Assembly (NCBI GenBank): GCA_024103355.1
Contig: JAGFIU010000001.1
Location: 1 to 53,303 of the forward strand
From: Bacteroidota bacterium
GTDB taxonomy: Bacteria > Bacteroidota > Bacteroidia > NS11-12g > UBA955
Length of the DNA: 53,303 bases
Direction: 5' to 3'
Position numbers and translations under genes: made by a program. Below, piece by piece: positions 45,161 to 53,303 of the stretch. The first letter of the stretch is position 1, and each line of letters starts with the position of its first letter. The notes beneath the pieces were generated by a model. The model ran no database searches, was not told the DNA's origin, and worked only from the letters and a program-made list of their open reading frames with translations.

Positions 45161-45934
45161 TTAATTCAATACATAACTAACACCAAAGGTTAGAGCACCG
45201 ATTCCAAAAGAACCTGTTCCAAGTCCCAAGTTCATACTGTTGTTTTTTGTAACAGTTGTCATAGGGCCAATAGTAGTTTCGGTTTTACCCATGTTATAAT
45301 TGAAAGATAGTAAATTATTGAGTCCTGCAGAAAACTTCCATTTTTCAGTTAAGAAGAAAAGAACACCCATATTAGCCCCTAAACCAATAGTAGTCATTTT
45401 AGGACCGGGGACAGAAGTTGGCGCATACTTACCTGAACCCGGTGCAGTTTCTTGAATAGAGGTTGTGGTAGAAGTACCGTTGTTAAATCCAAGATTCCCT
45501 CCATAGTACCACATCCATTTATCATTTAACTCATTGTATTTATTAACAAATAATCCGACACCAAGACCACTATTTGAAGTTTTATTTTCATATTCAAGTA
45601 ACCCCGGCATTGAAACCGCGCTTGTCATTCCCGTATTTTCATCATAATATGCTTTGGGTGCTGTAGAAGTTGAACCATAATTAACGCTTATACCTGCAGC
45701 CATATTATCTTGGAAAAAATACATAAAATTTGGTGCCAAGTTAATATTGGTAGTACCTGCCATCTTAGTGGTCCCATTCTGAGATGGAATTGGCGAACCT
45801 GAGACAGTTGTGCTACCACCGGTTGAACCAAATCCAACCATACCGCCAATCCACATCTTACCTTTTCCAGTTTGAGCGTTAGCTGCCATACCGGCAACCA
45901 ATAATGCTGCGAATGTTAAAATTGTCTTTTTCAT
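45161..45934 (-). CDS. Outer-membrane beta-barrel protein
   Basis: 257 residues with a clear signal peptide (MKKTILTFAALLVAGMAANAQ). The mature part is rich in Gly, Ser, Thr and Asn with short amphipathic strands (FMYFFQDNMAAGISVNYG, EKWKFSAGLNNLLSFNY), ending GALTFGVSYVLN, as in small 8-strand porin-like barrels. No specific function can be assigned. It is a single-gene unit between the exporter and the enoyl-CoA hydratase. Confidence 0.8.
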   Translation of the reverse strand: MKKTILTFAALLVAGMAANAQTGKGKMWIGGMVGFGSTGGSTTVSGSPIPSQNGTTKMAGTTNINLAPNFMYFFQDNMAAGISVNYGSTSTAPKAYYDENTGMTSAVSMPGLLEYENKTSNSGLGVGLFVNKYNELNDKWMWYYGGNLGFNNGTSTTTSIQETAPGSGKYAPTSVPGPKMTTIGLGANMGVLFFLTEKWKFSAGLNNLLSFNYNMGKTETTIGPMTTVTKNNSMNLGLGTGSFGIGALTFGVSYVLN

Positions 45935-46007
45935 GATAATAATTTATTTTAGGTAGGTGCAATAGTCTGAATAAAATGAATATGCTAATATTCATATTTA
46001 TAAACAG

Positions 46008-46784
46008 TTATAAGCCAAAATTAGCTTTACGCTTCTCTAAGAATGCACTTGTGCCCTCTTTAAAGTCAGAAGTGCCAAAAGCTTCGCCAAATTCTTTAAT
46101 CTCGGTTTCAAAGCCGTTATGCTGACTTGTAAAGTGGTCATTTACACAGTTTATAACCTGTTTTATTGCATTTGGTGACTTGGAAATAATTTTTGAAAGT
46201 CTTTTCCTGCTTTCAGAAATAAGCTCTTCTGAGCTAAATACCTCATTTACTAATCCTATATGAAGTGCCTTTTGAGCATCAACAGTGTTGGTGGTAAGAA
46301 GGATTTCTAATGCTCTTCCTTTACCTACTATTTGAACTAATCTTTGTGTTCCACCATAACCGGGAGGGACTCCCAGATTTATTTCCGGTTGTCCGAATTT
46401 GGCATTTTCTGAGGCGTACCTTAAATGGCAAGCAAGTGTTAATTCACAACCTCCACCTAAAGCAAATCCATTTACTGCCGCAATCACAGGCTTGGAACTG
46501 CGTTCAATAGCAAAAAATACTTCATGTCCTGCACGACTCATTTCAGTTCCTTCTGCTACAGAAAAATTTGAAAATTCAGCAATGTCTGCTCCTGCAGCAA
46601 ATGCTTTTGTTCCGGCTCCGGTAATGATAATTCCTCTTACGGTATTGTCGTTTTGGGCTTTTGTTACTGCATCTTTTATTTCTTGAAGAAGCTGAATGTT
46701 TAATGCATTCATTTTGTCCTCGCGGTTTATTGTAATTGTGAGGATATTATCTTCCGTATTAGTTAAAATATTTTGATATGACAT
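46008..46784 (-). CDS. Enoyl-CoA hydratase
   Basis: 258-residue crotonase-fold enzyme that adds water to enoyl-CoA. Both catalytic acids are present: Glu114 in GGGCELTLACH and Glu134 in GQPEINLGVPPGYGGTQRL. The oxyanion-hole segments AFAAGADIAEF and VNGFALGGG are intact. It probably serves fatty-acid or branched-chain amino acid breakdown; the exact chain length is unknown. It starts 16 bases after the thyA stop, so the two may share a transcript. Confidence 0.9.
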   Translation of the reverse strand: MSYQNILTNTEDNILTITINREDKMNALNIQLLQEIKDAVTKAQNDNTVRGIIITGAGTKAFAAGADIAEFSNFSVAEGTEMSRAGHEVFFAIERSSKPVIAAVNGFALGGGCELTLACHLRYASENAKFGQPEINLGVPPGYGGTQRLVQIVGKGRALEILLTTNTVDAQKALHIGLVNEVFSSEELISESRKRLSKIISKSPNAIKQVINCVNDHFTSQHNGFETEIKEFGEAFGTSDFKEGTSAFLEKRKANFGL

Positions 46785-46800
46785 TTTATTAATGAATTAT

Positions 46801-47595
46801 TTAAACTGCCACAGGAGCTTTTATCCCCGGGTGACATTGATAGTTTTCTAAAGTAAAATCTTCAAATTTGAAATAAAAAATATCTTTGATATCCAGATTG
46901 ATTTTCATTTGAGGATAAGGGAATCGCTTGCGTGAAAGTTGAGTTTTTACTTGTTCAAAATGATTAGAGTATATATGGGCATCACCAAAAGTGTGTACAT
47001 ACTCACCAAGTTTTAACCCCGTTACCTGTGCTAACATCATGGTTAGAAGTGCGTAGGATGCAATATTGAACGGAACTCCCAAGAATAAATCAGCACTTCT
47101 TTGATATAGTTGGCAACTCAATTTTCCGTCTGCAACATAAAATTGAAATAAGCAATGACAGGGGGATAACGCCATTTTTGGCAAATCCGCAGGATTCCAT
47201 GCTGTTACTATATGTCTTCTGCTATCCGGATTATTTTTAAGTCCTTTAACTAAATCTGAAATTTGGTCTATAGTGCTTCCGTCCGGACATTCCCAACTCC
47301 TCCATTGCTTACCGTAAACAGGACCTAAGTTGCCTTTTTCGTCTGCCCATTCGTCCCAAATACTCACATTGTTTTCTTTGAGATATGCAATGTTAGTTTC
47401 TCCCTTCAAGAACCAAAGTAACTCATAGATAATTGATTTAAGATGGACTTTTTTTGTTGTAATAAGTGGAAAACCTTCGTTTAAATCAAATCTTATTTGT
47501 CCTCCAAATACACTTCGAGTACCTGTACCTGTACGGTCGCCTTTATATGTGCCATTCTCGAAAACATGGCGTAAGAAATTTTCATATTGATTCAT
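46801..47595 (-). CDS. thyA: Thymidylate synthase
   Basis: 264 residues from ATG 47595, the same length as E. coli ThyA. It methylates dUMP to dTMP with methylene-tetrahydrofolate. Catalytic Cys146 is in [23 protein letters not shown] (21-31), [20 protein letters not shown], and [18 protein letters not shown] are intact. The frame extends to a TTG five codons upstream, rejected because it falls in a -7-like box (TACTTTG, 47601-47607) that ends five bases before the ATG. No dihydrofolate reductase gene follows. Confidence 0.97.
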   Translation of the reverse strand: MNQYENFLRHVFENGTYKGDRTGTGTRSVFGGQIRFDLNEGFPLITTKKVHLKSIIYELLWFLKGETNIAYLKENNVSIWDEWADEKGNLGPVYGKQWRSWECPDGSTIDQISDLVKGLKNNPDSRRHIVTAWNPADLPKMALSPCHCLFQFYVADGKLSCQLYQRSADLFLGVPFNIASYALLTMMLAQVTGLKLGEYVHTFGDAHIYSNHFEQVKTQLSRKRFPYPQMKINLDIKDIFYFKFEDFTLENYQCHPGIKAPVAV

Positions 47596-47714
47596 AGTAT
47601 CAAAGTACAAATTTGGGCTAATAAAACCATTTTATAAAGTTTAATGCCGCTTACTTATATACAAGTTTGATACATGCTTAGGAAAAGAAAATTAAATCTT
47701 TAAGGAAACAACCC

Positions 47715-49190
47715 TTAGTATTCGAACGTTTCGTTGCCGTCAGTATCGATGTAGATAAACTCGTCATCTTTTAGTACTTGGCATGCTCCGTTATAAAACG
47801 TATAAACTGCATCGAATTGAATTGGGATAACAACTTTTCCTGTGTAATCAATAAAACCCCATTTCCCATTTAATTTTACTCCTGCTCTTCCTTCATTAAA
47901 TGAAGTAACATCGTCATAAATACAAGGAATTTTAAGTTCTCCTTTTGTATTAACAAAACCCCAAAGAGTATCCAGTTTCACAATGGCAAACCCTTCTTTA
48001 AAGCTAAATGCACTATCAAATTTCAATGGAGTTATTTCGTTCCCTTTTTGGTCAATAAAACCATATTTGCCGGATAATTTAACAAGAGCATAATTCTCGG
48101 AAAAATCAGATGCTCTGTCATATTTTAATTCACAAATCAATTTTCCTGTAGTATCAACAAAACCCCATTTGCAACCTAAAAGGCGTTCTCTGATTGATTT
48201 GTCTTCATTATAATAATCAAAATCATCTATTTCATCGTATATGTCATACGGTACTTCCTGTGCCTCACAACCCACAGCAACCAAGCTTAATCCACAACTA
48301 AAATTAGCTGCATAAACATATTTGTCGGATGTAATTTCCTTTCCACTTTTATCAATATAAGTCCATTGTCCATCATACTTAACCGGACAAATACCATTTT
48401 GAAAACCCAATACGTCATCGTATTTTAAAGGAGTAATCAACTTGCCACTTCTATCTACAAATCCGTATTTAGATTCTGAACCTACAACGATAAATTCCGA
48501 CATGAAATCACCAATTTCACTATAGATAGGTTTAACTATTTCTTTTCCAAAAGTATCAATAATGCCATAAAGCCTAAAATTATTATCCTCATTGATAACA
48601 GAAATTAAAAATATTCCTTCATAAAAGCCTTTGATGTAACTGTATTTAAAAGGTGTTAATTCATTTCCGGTCTTATTAATAATTCCGTATAGTTTCTCAT
48701 TATTCACACTTTTCGTTACGATTGCATAATTGTTTTCAAATGGGTTAGCATTATAATAATTAAAGTTGATGATTGTTTTTCCAGTTTTGTCAATATATCC
48801 GTAACGACCATCCAACTTTGATACAATCAAACCTTCAGACATTTGATCTAAAATTTCAAATTTAATCGGAATTACTTCCTTGCCTTTTTTATTGATAGCA
48901 CCATATTTTTCATTGATACCAACTACTGCTATGTCTTCAAAAAACGGATCAATCATATCATATTTTGGTTTAACAATTTCCTTACCCGTAGAGTCAATAA
49001 GACCTTTCTTCTCATTGAGTTCTACAACTGCATAGCCATCGTTAAAAGAATATATTATGTCATACTTGGGTTTAAGAATAACTTTCCCCTTATTGTTTTT
49101 TAAACCTTCTTTTTCAGACTTTGAATCTTTAAATACGGTTTGAGCTTGTGTGCTTTTAGCTATGAAGCACAACAATAACGCTGTAACCAA
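47715..49190 (-). CDS. Secreted WG-repeat protein, start possibly frameshifted
   Basis: 491 residues from TTG 49190, of which about 460 form ten or so WG beta-propeller-like repeats (KYGFVDRSGKLITPLKYDD, KWGFIDYTGKVVIPIQFD and similar). The function of WG-repeat proteins is unknown; ligand or protein binding at the envelope is likely. The TTG start gives a signal peptide without basic residues. One extra base just upstream would join ATG 49207 in frame and give MRKAIFLVTALLLCF, a normal signal. A -7 box (TAATTTTG, 49252-49259) fits that ATG. See findings. Confidence 0.8.
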   Translation of the reverse strand: MVTALLLCFIAKSTQAQTVFKDSKSEKEGLKNNKGKVILKPKYDIIYSFNDGYAVVELNEKKGLIDSTGKEIVKPKYDMIDPFFEDIAVVGINEKYGAINKKGKEVIPIKFEILDQMSEGLIVSKLDGRYGYIDKTGKTIINFNYYNANPFENNYAIVTKSVNNEKLYGIINKTGNELTPFKYSYIKGFYEGIFLISVINEDNNFRLYGIIDTFGKEIVKPIYSEIGDFMSEFIVVGSESKYGFVDRSGKLITPLKYDDVLGFQNGICPVKYDGQWTYIDKSGKEITSDKYVYAANFSCGLSLVAVGCEAQEVPYDIYDEIDDFDYYNEDKSIRERLLGCKWGFVDTTGKLICELKYDRASDFSENYALVKLSGKYGFIDQKGNEITPLKFDSAFSFKEGFAIVKLDTLWGFVNTKGELKIPCIYDDVTSFNEGRAGVKLNGKWGFIDYTGKVVIPIQFDAVYTFYNGACQVLKDDEFIYIDTDGNETFEY

Positions 49191-49251
49191 AAATATTGCT
49201 TTCTCATCAGTAAAAAATTTATAGTTTGTGAAATTAAAAACGAAATTAGGA

Positions 49252-49259
49252 CAAAATTA
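49252..49259 (-). promoter_or_regulatory. -7 promoter box of the WG-repeat gene
   Basis: TAATTTTG on the minus strand, an exact TAnnTTTG match, 44 bases before the ATG at 49207. Confidence 0.45.
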
Positions 49260-49273
49260 TGCGGTTTTGCATT

Positions 49274-49822
49274 CTATCTTCTCTTTATCTCGTTCAGAAT
49301 ATCAAATTCTTTGGGGGGAGAAAACAAGGTTTTGCGTGTTCCCATGATACCTATTGCTTTGTCTGGCTGATAGCTGTAGATGAATTCTTCATCTTTCAGG
49401 TAGTTCTTTTCTTTTATTGTGATTTCAATCAACTCGGGAACTGAGTCTCCTGACCAAAAAACATGGATGTTGCGCACCCTCTGTGTCCCGGATATGTTAT
49501 CATAAAAATAATGACGGTCTTCGCCTTTGATAACGGAGTCCACTTTGTAATCATACTTAAGTTGTGGTTTATTGATATCACAGTTTTTTAACAAATAAAA
49601 TTCATTGTTCCAGTCAGGTGCAGTATCTGTTGACTGACTTACATTATCATCTATTCTCACTACCCTGACGAGTGATATTTTTTGATTGCTTAGTCGTTTC
49701 GTTTCTTTGTCAAAAAAATTACTCAAACTGAAGAAATCAGCTCTTTCAACTGTATTTTTCTTGTTGCCTGAGCAAGAGAGAAGGATAAGAGGTAAAATAA
49801 ATAAGATTTTAAAATAACGCAT
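49274..49822 (-). CDS. Lipoprotein of unknown function
   Basis: 182 residues with a lipoprotein signal (MRYFKILFILPLILLSC, lipobox ILLSC, Cys17). The mature part is hydrophilic with a mixed alpha/beta look (KNCDINKPQLKYDYKVD, NIHVFWSGDSVPELIEI), and I recognise no domain. It starts inside the end of gpmI with a 14-base overlap and is probably co-transcribed with it, but no functional link is evident. Confidence 0.75.
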   Translation of the reverse strand: MRYFKILFILPLILLSCSGNKKNTVERADFFSLSNFFDKETKRLSNQKISLVRVVRIDDNVSQSTDTAPDWNNEFYLLKNCDINKPQLKYDYKVDSVIKGEDRHYFYDNISGTQRVRNIHVFWSGDSVPELIEITIKEKNYLKDEEFIYSYQPDKAIGIMGTRKTLFSPPKEFDILNEIKRR

Positions 49823-51332
49823 TTCCGGTCATTTCCTTAGGTTGTTCAAGCCCCATCACTTTTAGGATGCTTGGAGCAATATCAGCCAAAACTCCTTTGT
49901 GCATTTTCACATTCATTGCAGGTTCAGATACGAGCCAAATAGGGACAGGGTTTATTGAATGTGCTGTATTGGGCGTGCCATCCGGATTTACTGCATTGTC
50001 CGCGTTGCCATGGTCGGCAGTAATCAGCAAGGTATAACCCTGTTTGAACGCTTCGTTGACTATTTCTTTAACACAGGAATCTACTGTTTCAACGGCTTTT
50101 ACAATCGCAGAGAAAACACCTGTATGTCCAACCATATCAGGGTTTGCAAAGTTTACACAGAAAAAGTCGGTTTCTCCTTTTTTGATTTCTTCGATAACGG
50201 CTTTTTTGAGTTCAATTGCACTCATTTCAGGTTGTAAATCATAAGTTGCTACCTTGGGTGAGTTAATCAAAATACGCTTTTCGTTTTCAAAAATCTCTTC
50301 TCTTCCACCGCTGAAAAAGAAAGTTACATGAGGATATTTTTCTGTTTCAGCTCCGCGAATTTGCTTGAAACCTTTATTAGACAAGAACTCTCCCAAAGTG
50401 TTGGGAATGTCTTGGTTGTCAAAGATTATGGAAATATTTTTAAAATCCTTTTCGTATTCTGTCATGGTTGCATAGCGTAGCTTGAGTTTTTTCATTCCAA
50501 AGTCGGGAAAATCCTCCTGAGTCAGAACCCTTGTCAGTTGTCTGCCTCTGTCTGTTCTGAAATTAAAAAACAATACTGCATCTTCTTCGTGAATTTGTGT
50601 AATCGCTTGATTGTCGGAATCACACAAAATAATGGGTTTTAAAAATTCATCCGTAACACCGGCCTCATATTGATTTTTAATAGCAGAAATAGGGTTTTGA
50701 GACTTTGTTCCTTCTGCATTAACAATCAAATCATAAGCAAGTTTGATTCTCTCCCAGCGTTTGTCTCTGTCCATTGCATAGTATCTGCCAATGATAGAAG
50801 CAAGTTTTGTATTGGGTTTATCCTCAATAAAATCGAGCAGGTTTTGCAAATAAGTCACACTGCTTTTAGGGTCTGTATCTCTGCCGTCAGTAAAAGCATG
50901 AATATAAACTTGCTTCACTCCGGTCTTATGTGCCAGGTCAATCAATCCGAAAAGATGTTCGAGTGATGAATGCACTCCGCCAGAACTGACTAAGCCAAGC
51001 AGATGTAAAGGTTTATTTTGTGATTTACAGTAATCAAAAAGTTTGTTGAGTTCATGATTTTGTGAAGCATCACCGTGTTTAAAAGCCCTGTTGATTCTCT
51101 CTAACATTTGCCACACCACTCTTCCTGCACCGATATTCATGTGTCCAACCTCTGAGTTTCCCATCTGTCCTTCGGGCAAACCAACCGCATTACCGAAAGT
51201 GGTGAGTGTTGTGTTAGGATATTTTTGGTATAAACTGTCAGTGAAAGGAGTGTTGGCACATGCAATAGCATCGGTTTTATCACCTTTCCCAATTCCCCAG
51301 CCGTCAAGGATGAGCAGTATTGCTTTTTTCAT
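49809..51332 (-). CDS. gpmI: 2,3-bisphosphoglycerate-independent phosphoglycerate mutase
   Basis: 507 residues; interconverts 3- and 2-phosphoglycerate in glycolysis using two manganese ions. Asp10 in LILDGWGIG is a metal ligand, Ser60 in GQMGNSEVGHMNIGAGR forms the phosphoserine intermediate, and HAFTDGRDTDPKSS, NFRTDRGRQLT, NPDMVGHTG and TADHGNADN are intact. A -7 box (TACTTTTG) ends four bases before the ATG, so the mRNA is predicted to be leaderless. A lipoprotein gene overlaps its 3' end. Confidence 0.97.
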   Translation of the reverse strand: MKKAILLILDGWGIGKGDKTDAIACANTPFTDSLYQKYPNTTLTTFGNAVGLPEGQMGNSEVGHMNIGAGRVVWQMLERINRAFKHGDASQNHELNKLFDYCKSQNKPLHLLGLVSSGGVHSSLEHLFGLIDLAHKTGVKQVYIHAFTDGRDTDPKSSVTYLQNLLDFIEDKPNTKLASIIGRYYAMDRDKRWERIKLAYDLIVNAEGTKSQNPISAIKNQYEAGVTDEFLKPIILCDSDNQAITQIHEEDAVLFFNFRTDRGRQLTRVLTQEDFPDFGMKKLKLRYATMTEYEKDFKNISIIFDNQDIPNTLGEFLSNKGFKQIRGAETEKYPHVTFFFSGGREEIFENEKRILINSPKVATYDLQPEMSAIELKKAVIEEIKKGETDFFCVNFANPDMVGHTGVFSAIVKAVETVDSCVKEIVNEAFKQGYTLLITADHGNADNAVNPDGTPNTAHSINPVPIWLVSEPAMNVKMHKGVLADIAPSILKVMGLEQPKEMTGNALF

Positions 51333-51336
51333 GGAA

Positions 51337-51344
51337 CAAAAGTA
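51337..51344 (-). promoter_or_regulatory. -7 promoter box of gpmI
   Basis: TACTTTTG on the minus strand, then TTCC and the ATG. Same four-base spacing as for the MazG-like and EVE genes. Confidence 0.5.
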
Positions 51345-51419
51345 AGGTTTGCAAGGCTTTGTGTGAAAGAAAGTTTATGAAGCAGGCGTTTTGAAAGATT
51401 GAAAATAAAATAGCTCTTT

Positions 51420-51617
51420 TTAGTGCCGGATTATTGCTGTCTTCTTTTCTTGGTTGTCGATGTTTTGTGGTGCCATCTTTTTTTCCGTAAGTCTTTCAAA
51501 ATGAAATCCTCTGTTATAAACCCTTTTTTTGATATAACAAGAAGAGGCAAAAACAGTGATGAATATCAAAATCAAATAAGTTTTGGCGGAGCCAAAAAAA
51601 TTGAATAGTGTTTTCAT
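51420..51617 (-). CDS. Small lipoprotein, 65 residues
   Basis: 65 residues from ATG 51617: MKTLFNFFGSAKTYLILIFI is a signal-like helix ending in lipobox FASSC, then CYIKKRVYNRGFHFERL and a polar tail. The basic pattern KKRxYNRGF after the lipidated Cys recurs, as I recall, in small lipoproteins of this phylum; no function is known. A -7 box (TATTTTTG, 51636-51643) lies 18 bases upstream, so it is transcribed separately from recO and gpmI. The in-frame TTG at 51638 lies in that box and is rejected. Confidence 0.7.
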   Translation of the reverse strand: MKTLFNFFGSAKTYLILIFITVFASSCYIKKRVYNRGFHFERLTEKKMAPQNIDNQEKKTAIIRH

Positions 51618-51635
51618 GGTTTTTACAATTTTGGG

Positions 51636-51643
51636 CAAAAATA
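51636..51643 (-). promoter_or_regulatory. -7 promoter box of the 65-residue lipoprotein
   Basis: TATTTTTG on the minus strand, an exact TAnnTTTG match, 18 bases before ATG 51617. Confidence 0.5.
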
Positions 51644-51685
51644 ATCAGAATCTATTATGAAAAATCATAGTAAAAAACATCCTGA

Positions 51686-52390
51686 TTACTTACTCATCAC
51701 TACAGTGTAAATCTCCAGAGATTGCAATGGTTTTGAGCCGATGATGTGATATTGCATGAATTGAATCAAACTGTTTAACAACTCTTTTCTATAAAGTATG
51801 TTGGCTTGTTTCTCGCTAAGCAACAGAGCCAACTGTTCCGACAATTCTACATTCAAACAATATTGAGTGTTATAAACAACCGAAAAATCTCCTTCAGCAA
51901 TATTAAAAACGGCACCATTTGTATAATCATCAGCAAAAATACCATGACCAAGCAGCCGGCACAATCTAATAATAAACAAATGAGGCAGCCATTCTTGTAT
52001 TCTATCGCCATCTTCTATCATCAAAATAGTATCTCTAACCAAGTCAAACAAACGGGTATTAATTTCCTCTTCAGAAATACATCGGCTTATAATTTCTTGT
52101 AAAAATGCCCCCAAGGCTCGTTTGGCAGGATTTGTATGAAAATCATGAAGGATGGGATTGCAAACAAGTTCTTTGACTCTTTTAAGATTTTTAACAGGGT
52201 GGTGATAGAAATCAATTTCCAGTAGGTTAAGCGGAATCAGATGAGCGCTTTTTACCTTACCTTTATTAGAAGAGACCCCTTGAAACAAAAAACTTTGCAA
52301 GCCATAGTCTCTTGTATAAATTTTGCAAATAACCGAAGTATCGCCATATTTGAGTTTATGCAAGATAAAGCCTTGAGTTTTGACTAACAT
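51686..52390 (-). CDS. recO: DNA repair protein RecO
   Basis: 234 residues: an N-terminal OB-fold (about 1-80; KTQGFILHKLKYGDTSVICKI is the family opening) and a helical C-terminal domain with the usual AFLQEIISRCISEEE segment. RecO loads RecA on SSB-coated single strands with RecR. The zinc-finger cysteines found in some RecO proteins are not present as a full set. It starts nine bases after the PorZ-like gene's stop, so the two are likely one transcript. Confidence 0.93.
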   Translation of the reverse strand: MLVKTQGFILHKLKYGDTSVICKIYTRDYGLQSFLFQGVSSNKGKVKSAHLIPLNLLEIDFYHHPVKNLKRVKELVCNPILHDFHTNPAKRALGAFLQEIISRCISEEEINTRLFDLVRDTILMIEDGDRIQEWLPHLFIIRLCRLLGHGIFADDYTNGAVFNIAEGDFSVVYNTQYCLNVELSEQLALLLSEKQANILYRKELLNSLIQFMQYHIIGSKPLQSLEIYTVVMSK

Positions 52391-52399
52391 GGCATCAGA

Positions 52400-53303
52400 T
52401 TACTTTACAAACAAGATTTTCCCCATTGCTTTCTGTTCTCCCTTACCATCAATGGCAAAAACCAAATACACACCGGTAGCAGGTCTCACACCCGCAAAAG
52501 TTCTGCAATTCCAAGTAGCACGTCCGCCATTGCTTATTGTTTCAAAAATGATATTACCGTTAATATCGGTGATTTTCACTCTCGAATCAAGTGCCAACCC
52601 TTCTATAGCAACCTCTCCGTCAAAATCACTTCTAACGGGATTGGGGAAAATCTTTAAATTGCTCATTTTCTCTTGCGGCTTCGTAGCATTTCCCTTAACA
52701 GAAAAGAGTCCTTTGTCAGTATTGAAAAACACTTCTCCCGTATTTTCATCAATCCCTATACTAAAAATATCATCGGAAGGGAGCGGACTATTTTCTGTAT
52801 TATAGTGCTTGAGAATATCCATTCCATTGCGGTCAATCAGCCATGCGCCTTTGTTTGTACCAATCCATCTTCGACCGGAACCATCCACAGCGATATAATA
52901 CACCATTTCTGAGCCTAACAAATATCCGCCAACTCCACCTTGTTCAATGATGATTCTCTCAGCTTTGAAATTTCCGGAAAAAGCATTGGAAGGGTTGCGA
53001 AATACCACCAAACCGGCATCAGTACCCACCCAGACCTCACCGTTGGGCATCAAGGCAAGGCAGCGAACCATATTGGTTGGCAAATCTGAATTTTGGGTAT
53101 TCAGCAAAATAGAGCGGTCATCAACATCATTAAGAGGAGTGCCATTGTCATCAAAAACACAAATTCCATTGCCGGACAAATTCGGTCGCGGGGTCATTAT
53201 CCATTTGTAACCATTATTGTCAATTATCATTTCTCCAACATATCGCGTTGGAAGTTTGAACGCTTTCCATGTCTTGTCTGCGGTATAAACACTCAGTGAA
53301 CTA
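52400..53303 (-). CDS. porZ: PorZ-like type IX secretion protein, N-terminus cut by window edge
   Basis: The last 301 codons of a longer gene; the frame stays open to the window edge. Visible are beta-propeller blades of the two-component-regulator type (GEVWVGTDAGLVVF, RRWIGTNKGAWLID, FNTDKGLFS), then a C-terminal sorting domain starting KIFPNPVRSDFDGEV and ending GKILFVK. This order and the wording of the tail match PorZ, the surface component of the type IX attachment complex that handles A-LPS. Other propeller proteins with sorting tails exist, but the adjacency to recO supports PorZ. Confidence 0.75.
   Translation of the reverse strand, partial: SSLSVYTADKTWKAFKLPTRYVGEMIIDNNGYKWIMTPRPNLSGNGICVFDDNGTPLNDVDDRSILLNTQNSDLPTNMVRCLALMPNGEVWVGTDAGLVVFRNPSNAFSGNFKAERIIIEQGGVGGYLLGSEMVYYIAVDGSGRRWIGTNKGAWLIDRNGMDILKHYNTENSPLPSDDIFSIGIDENTGEVFFNTDKGLFSVKGNATKPQEKMSNLKIFPNPVRSDFDGEVAIEGLALDSRVKITDINGNIIFETISNGGRATWNCRTFAGVRPATGVYLVFAIDGKGEQKAMGKILFVK

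Overview
The window comes from a member of the Bacteroidota: a low-GC, gene-dense chromosome segment of housekeeping and conserved lineage genes. The evidence is the -7 promoter element TAnnTTTG ahead of many genes, the near absence of Shine-Dalgarno sites, a type IX secretion C-terminal sorting domain (a PorZ-like protein), several families typical of the phylum (DUF2723, DUF6029, DUF3109, fused E1 alpha/beta 2-oxoacid dehydrogenase, long-type PyrF, YwqK/MORN and WG-repeat proteins), and lipoproteins with Bacteroidota-style lipoboxes. The order within the phylum cannot be decided from this sequence. I see no phage, insertion sequence, CRISPR array or obvious foreign island.

Layout. 1-6.8 kb (minus strand): an MFS transporter cut by the window edge, an ApbE flavin transferase overlapping a 967-residue glycosyltransferase/TPR fusion, and a tightly overlapped purE-DUF3109-SprT-like operon. 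7.0-12.4 kb (plus): hisS-hutH-Nudix with overlapping ends, then a second GT39-like membrane enzyme, convergent with pyrF. 13.3-17.6 kb: a DUF6029 outer-membrane protein, an AlkB-like dioxygenase, an SDR oxidoreductase, tRNA-Gly(CCC), a PfkB-family kinase and tRNA-Asn(GTT). 17.7-25.6 kb: ComEC, the fused E1 enzyme, then two tandem paralogous polytopic membrane proteins with conserved histidines, divergent from a lipoprotein cytochrome c. 25.8-36.9 kb: MmcQ/YjbR protein, MORN protein, mutS, a DUF2723 membrane enzyme, meaB, a NatAB-like ABC exporter and a MazG-like hydrolase. 37.1-42 kb: acetyl-CoA synthetase, an EVE-pyrR-pyrB cluster, ssb and a small zinc-ribbon protein. 42.1-53.3 kb: leucine dehydrogenase, an MsbA-like half transporter, an outer-membrane barrel protein, thyA with an enoyl-CoA hydratase, a WG-repeat protein, gpmI with an overlapping lipoprotein, a 65-residue lipoprotein, and porZ-recO. 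The longest stretch without a gene is about 270 bases (24887-25153), and it holds a promoter and an operator.

The most promising system is at 22.3-25.6 kb. The two membrane paralogs look like remote heme-copper-oxidase subunit I relatives. They appear to keep the low-spin heme histidines but to have lost most ligands of the oxygen-reducing centre. They sit back to back with a cytochrome c gene whose promoter carries a perfect CRP/FNR-geometry palindrome centred about 40 bases upstream of the predicted transcription start. I infer a redox-regulated electron-transfer module, not yet matched to a named system. Also worth a second look are -7 boxes placed only 4-7 bases before start codons (predicted leaderless mRNAs), an apparent Asp/Asn swap of the magnesium ligands in the fused E1 enzyme, and a probable one-base frameshift in the signal peptide of the WG-repeat gene.
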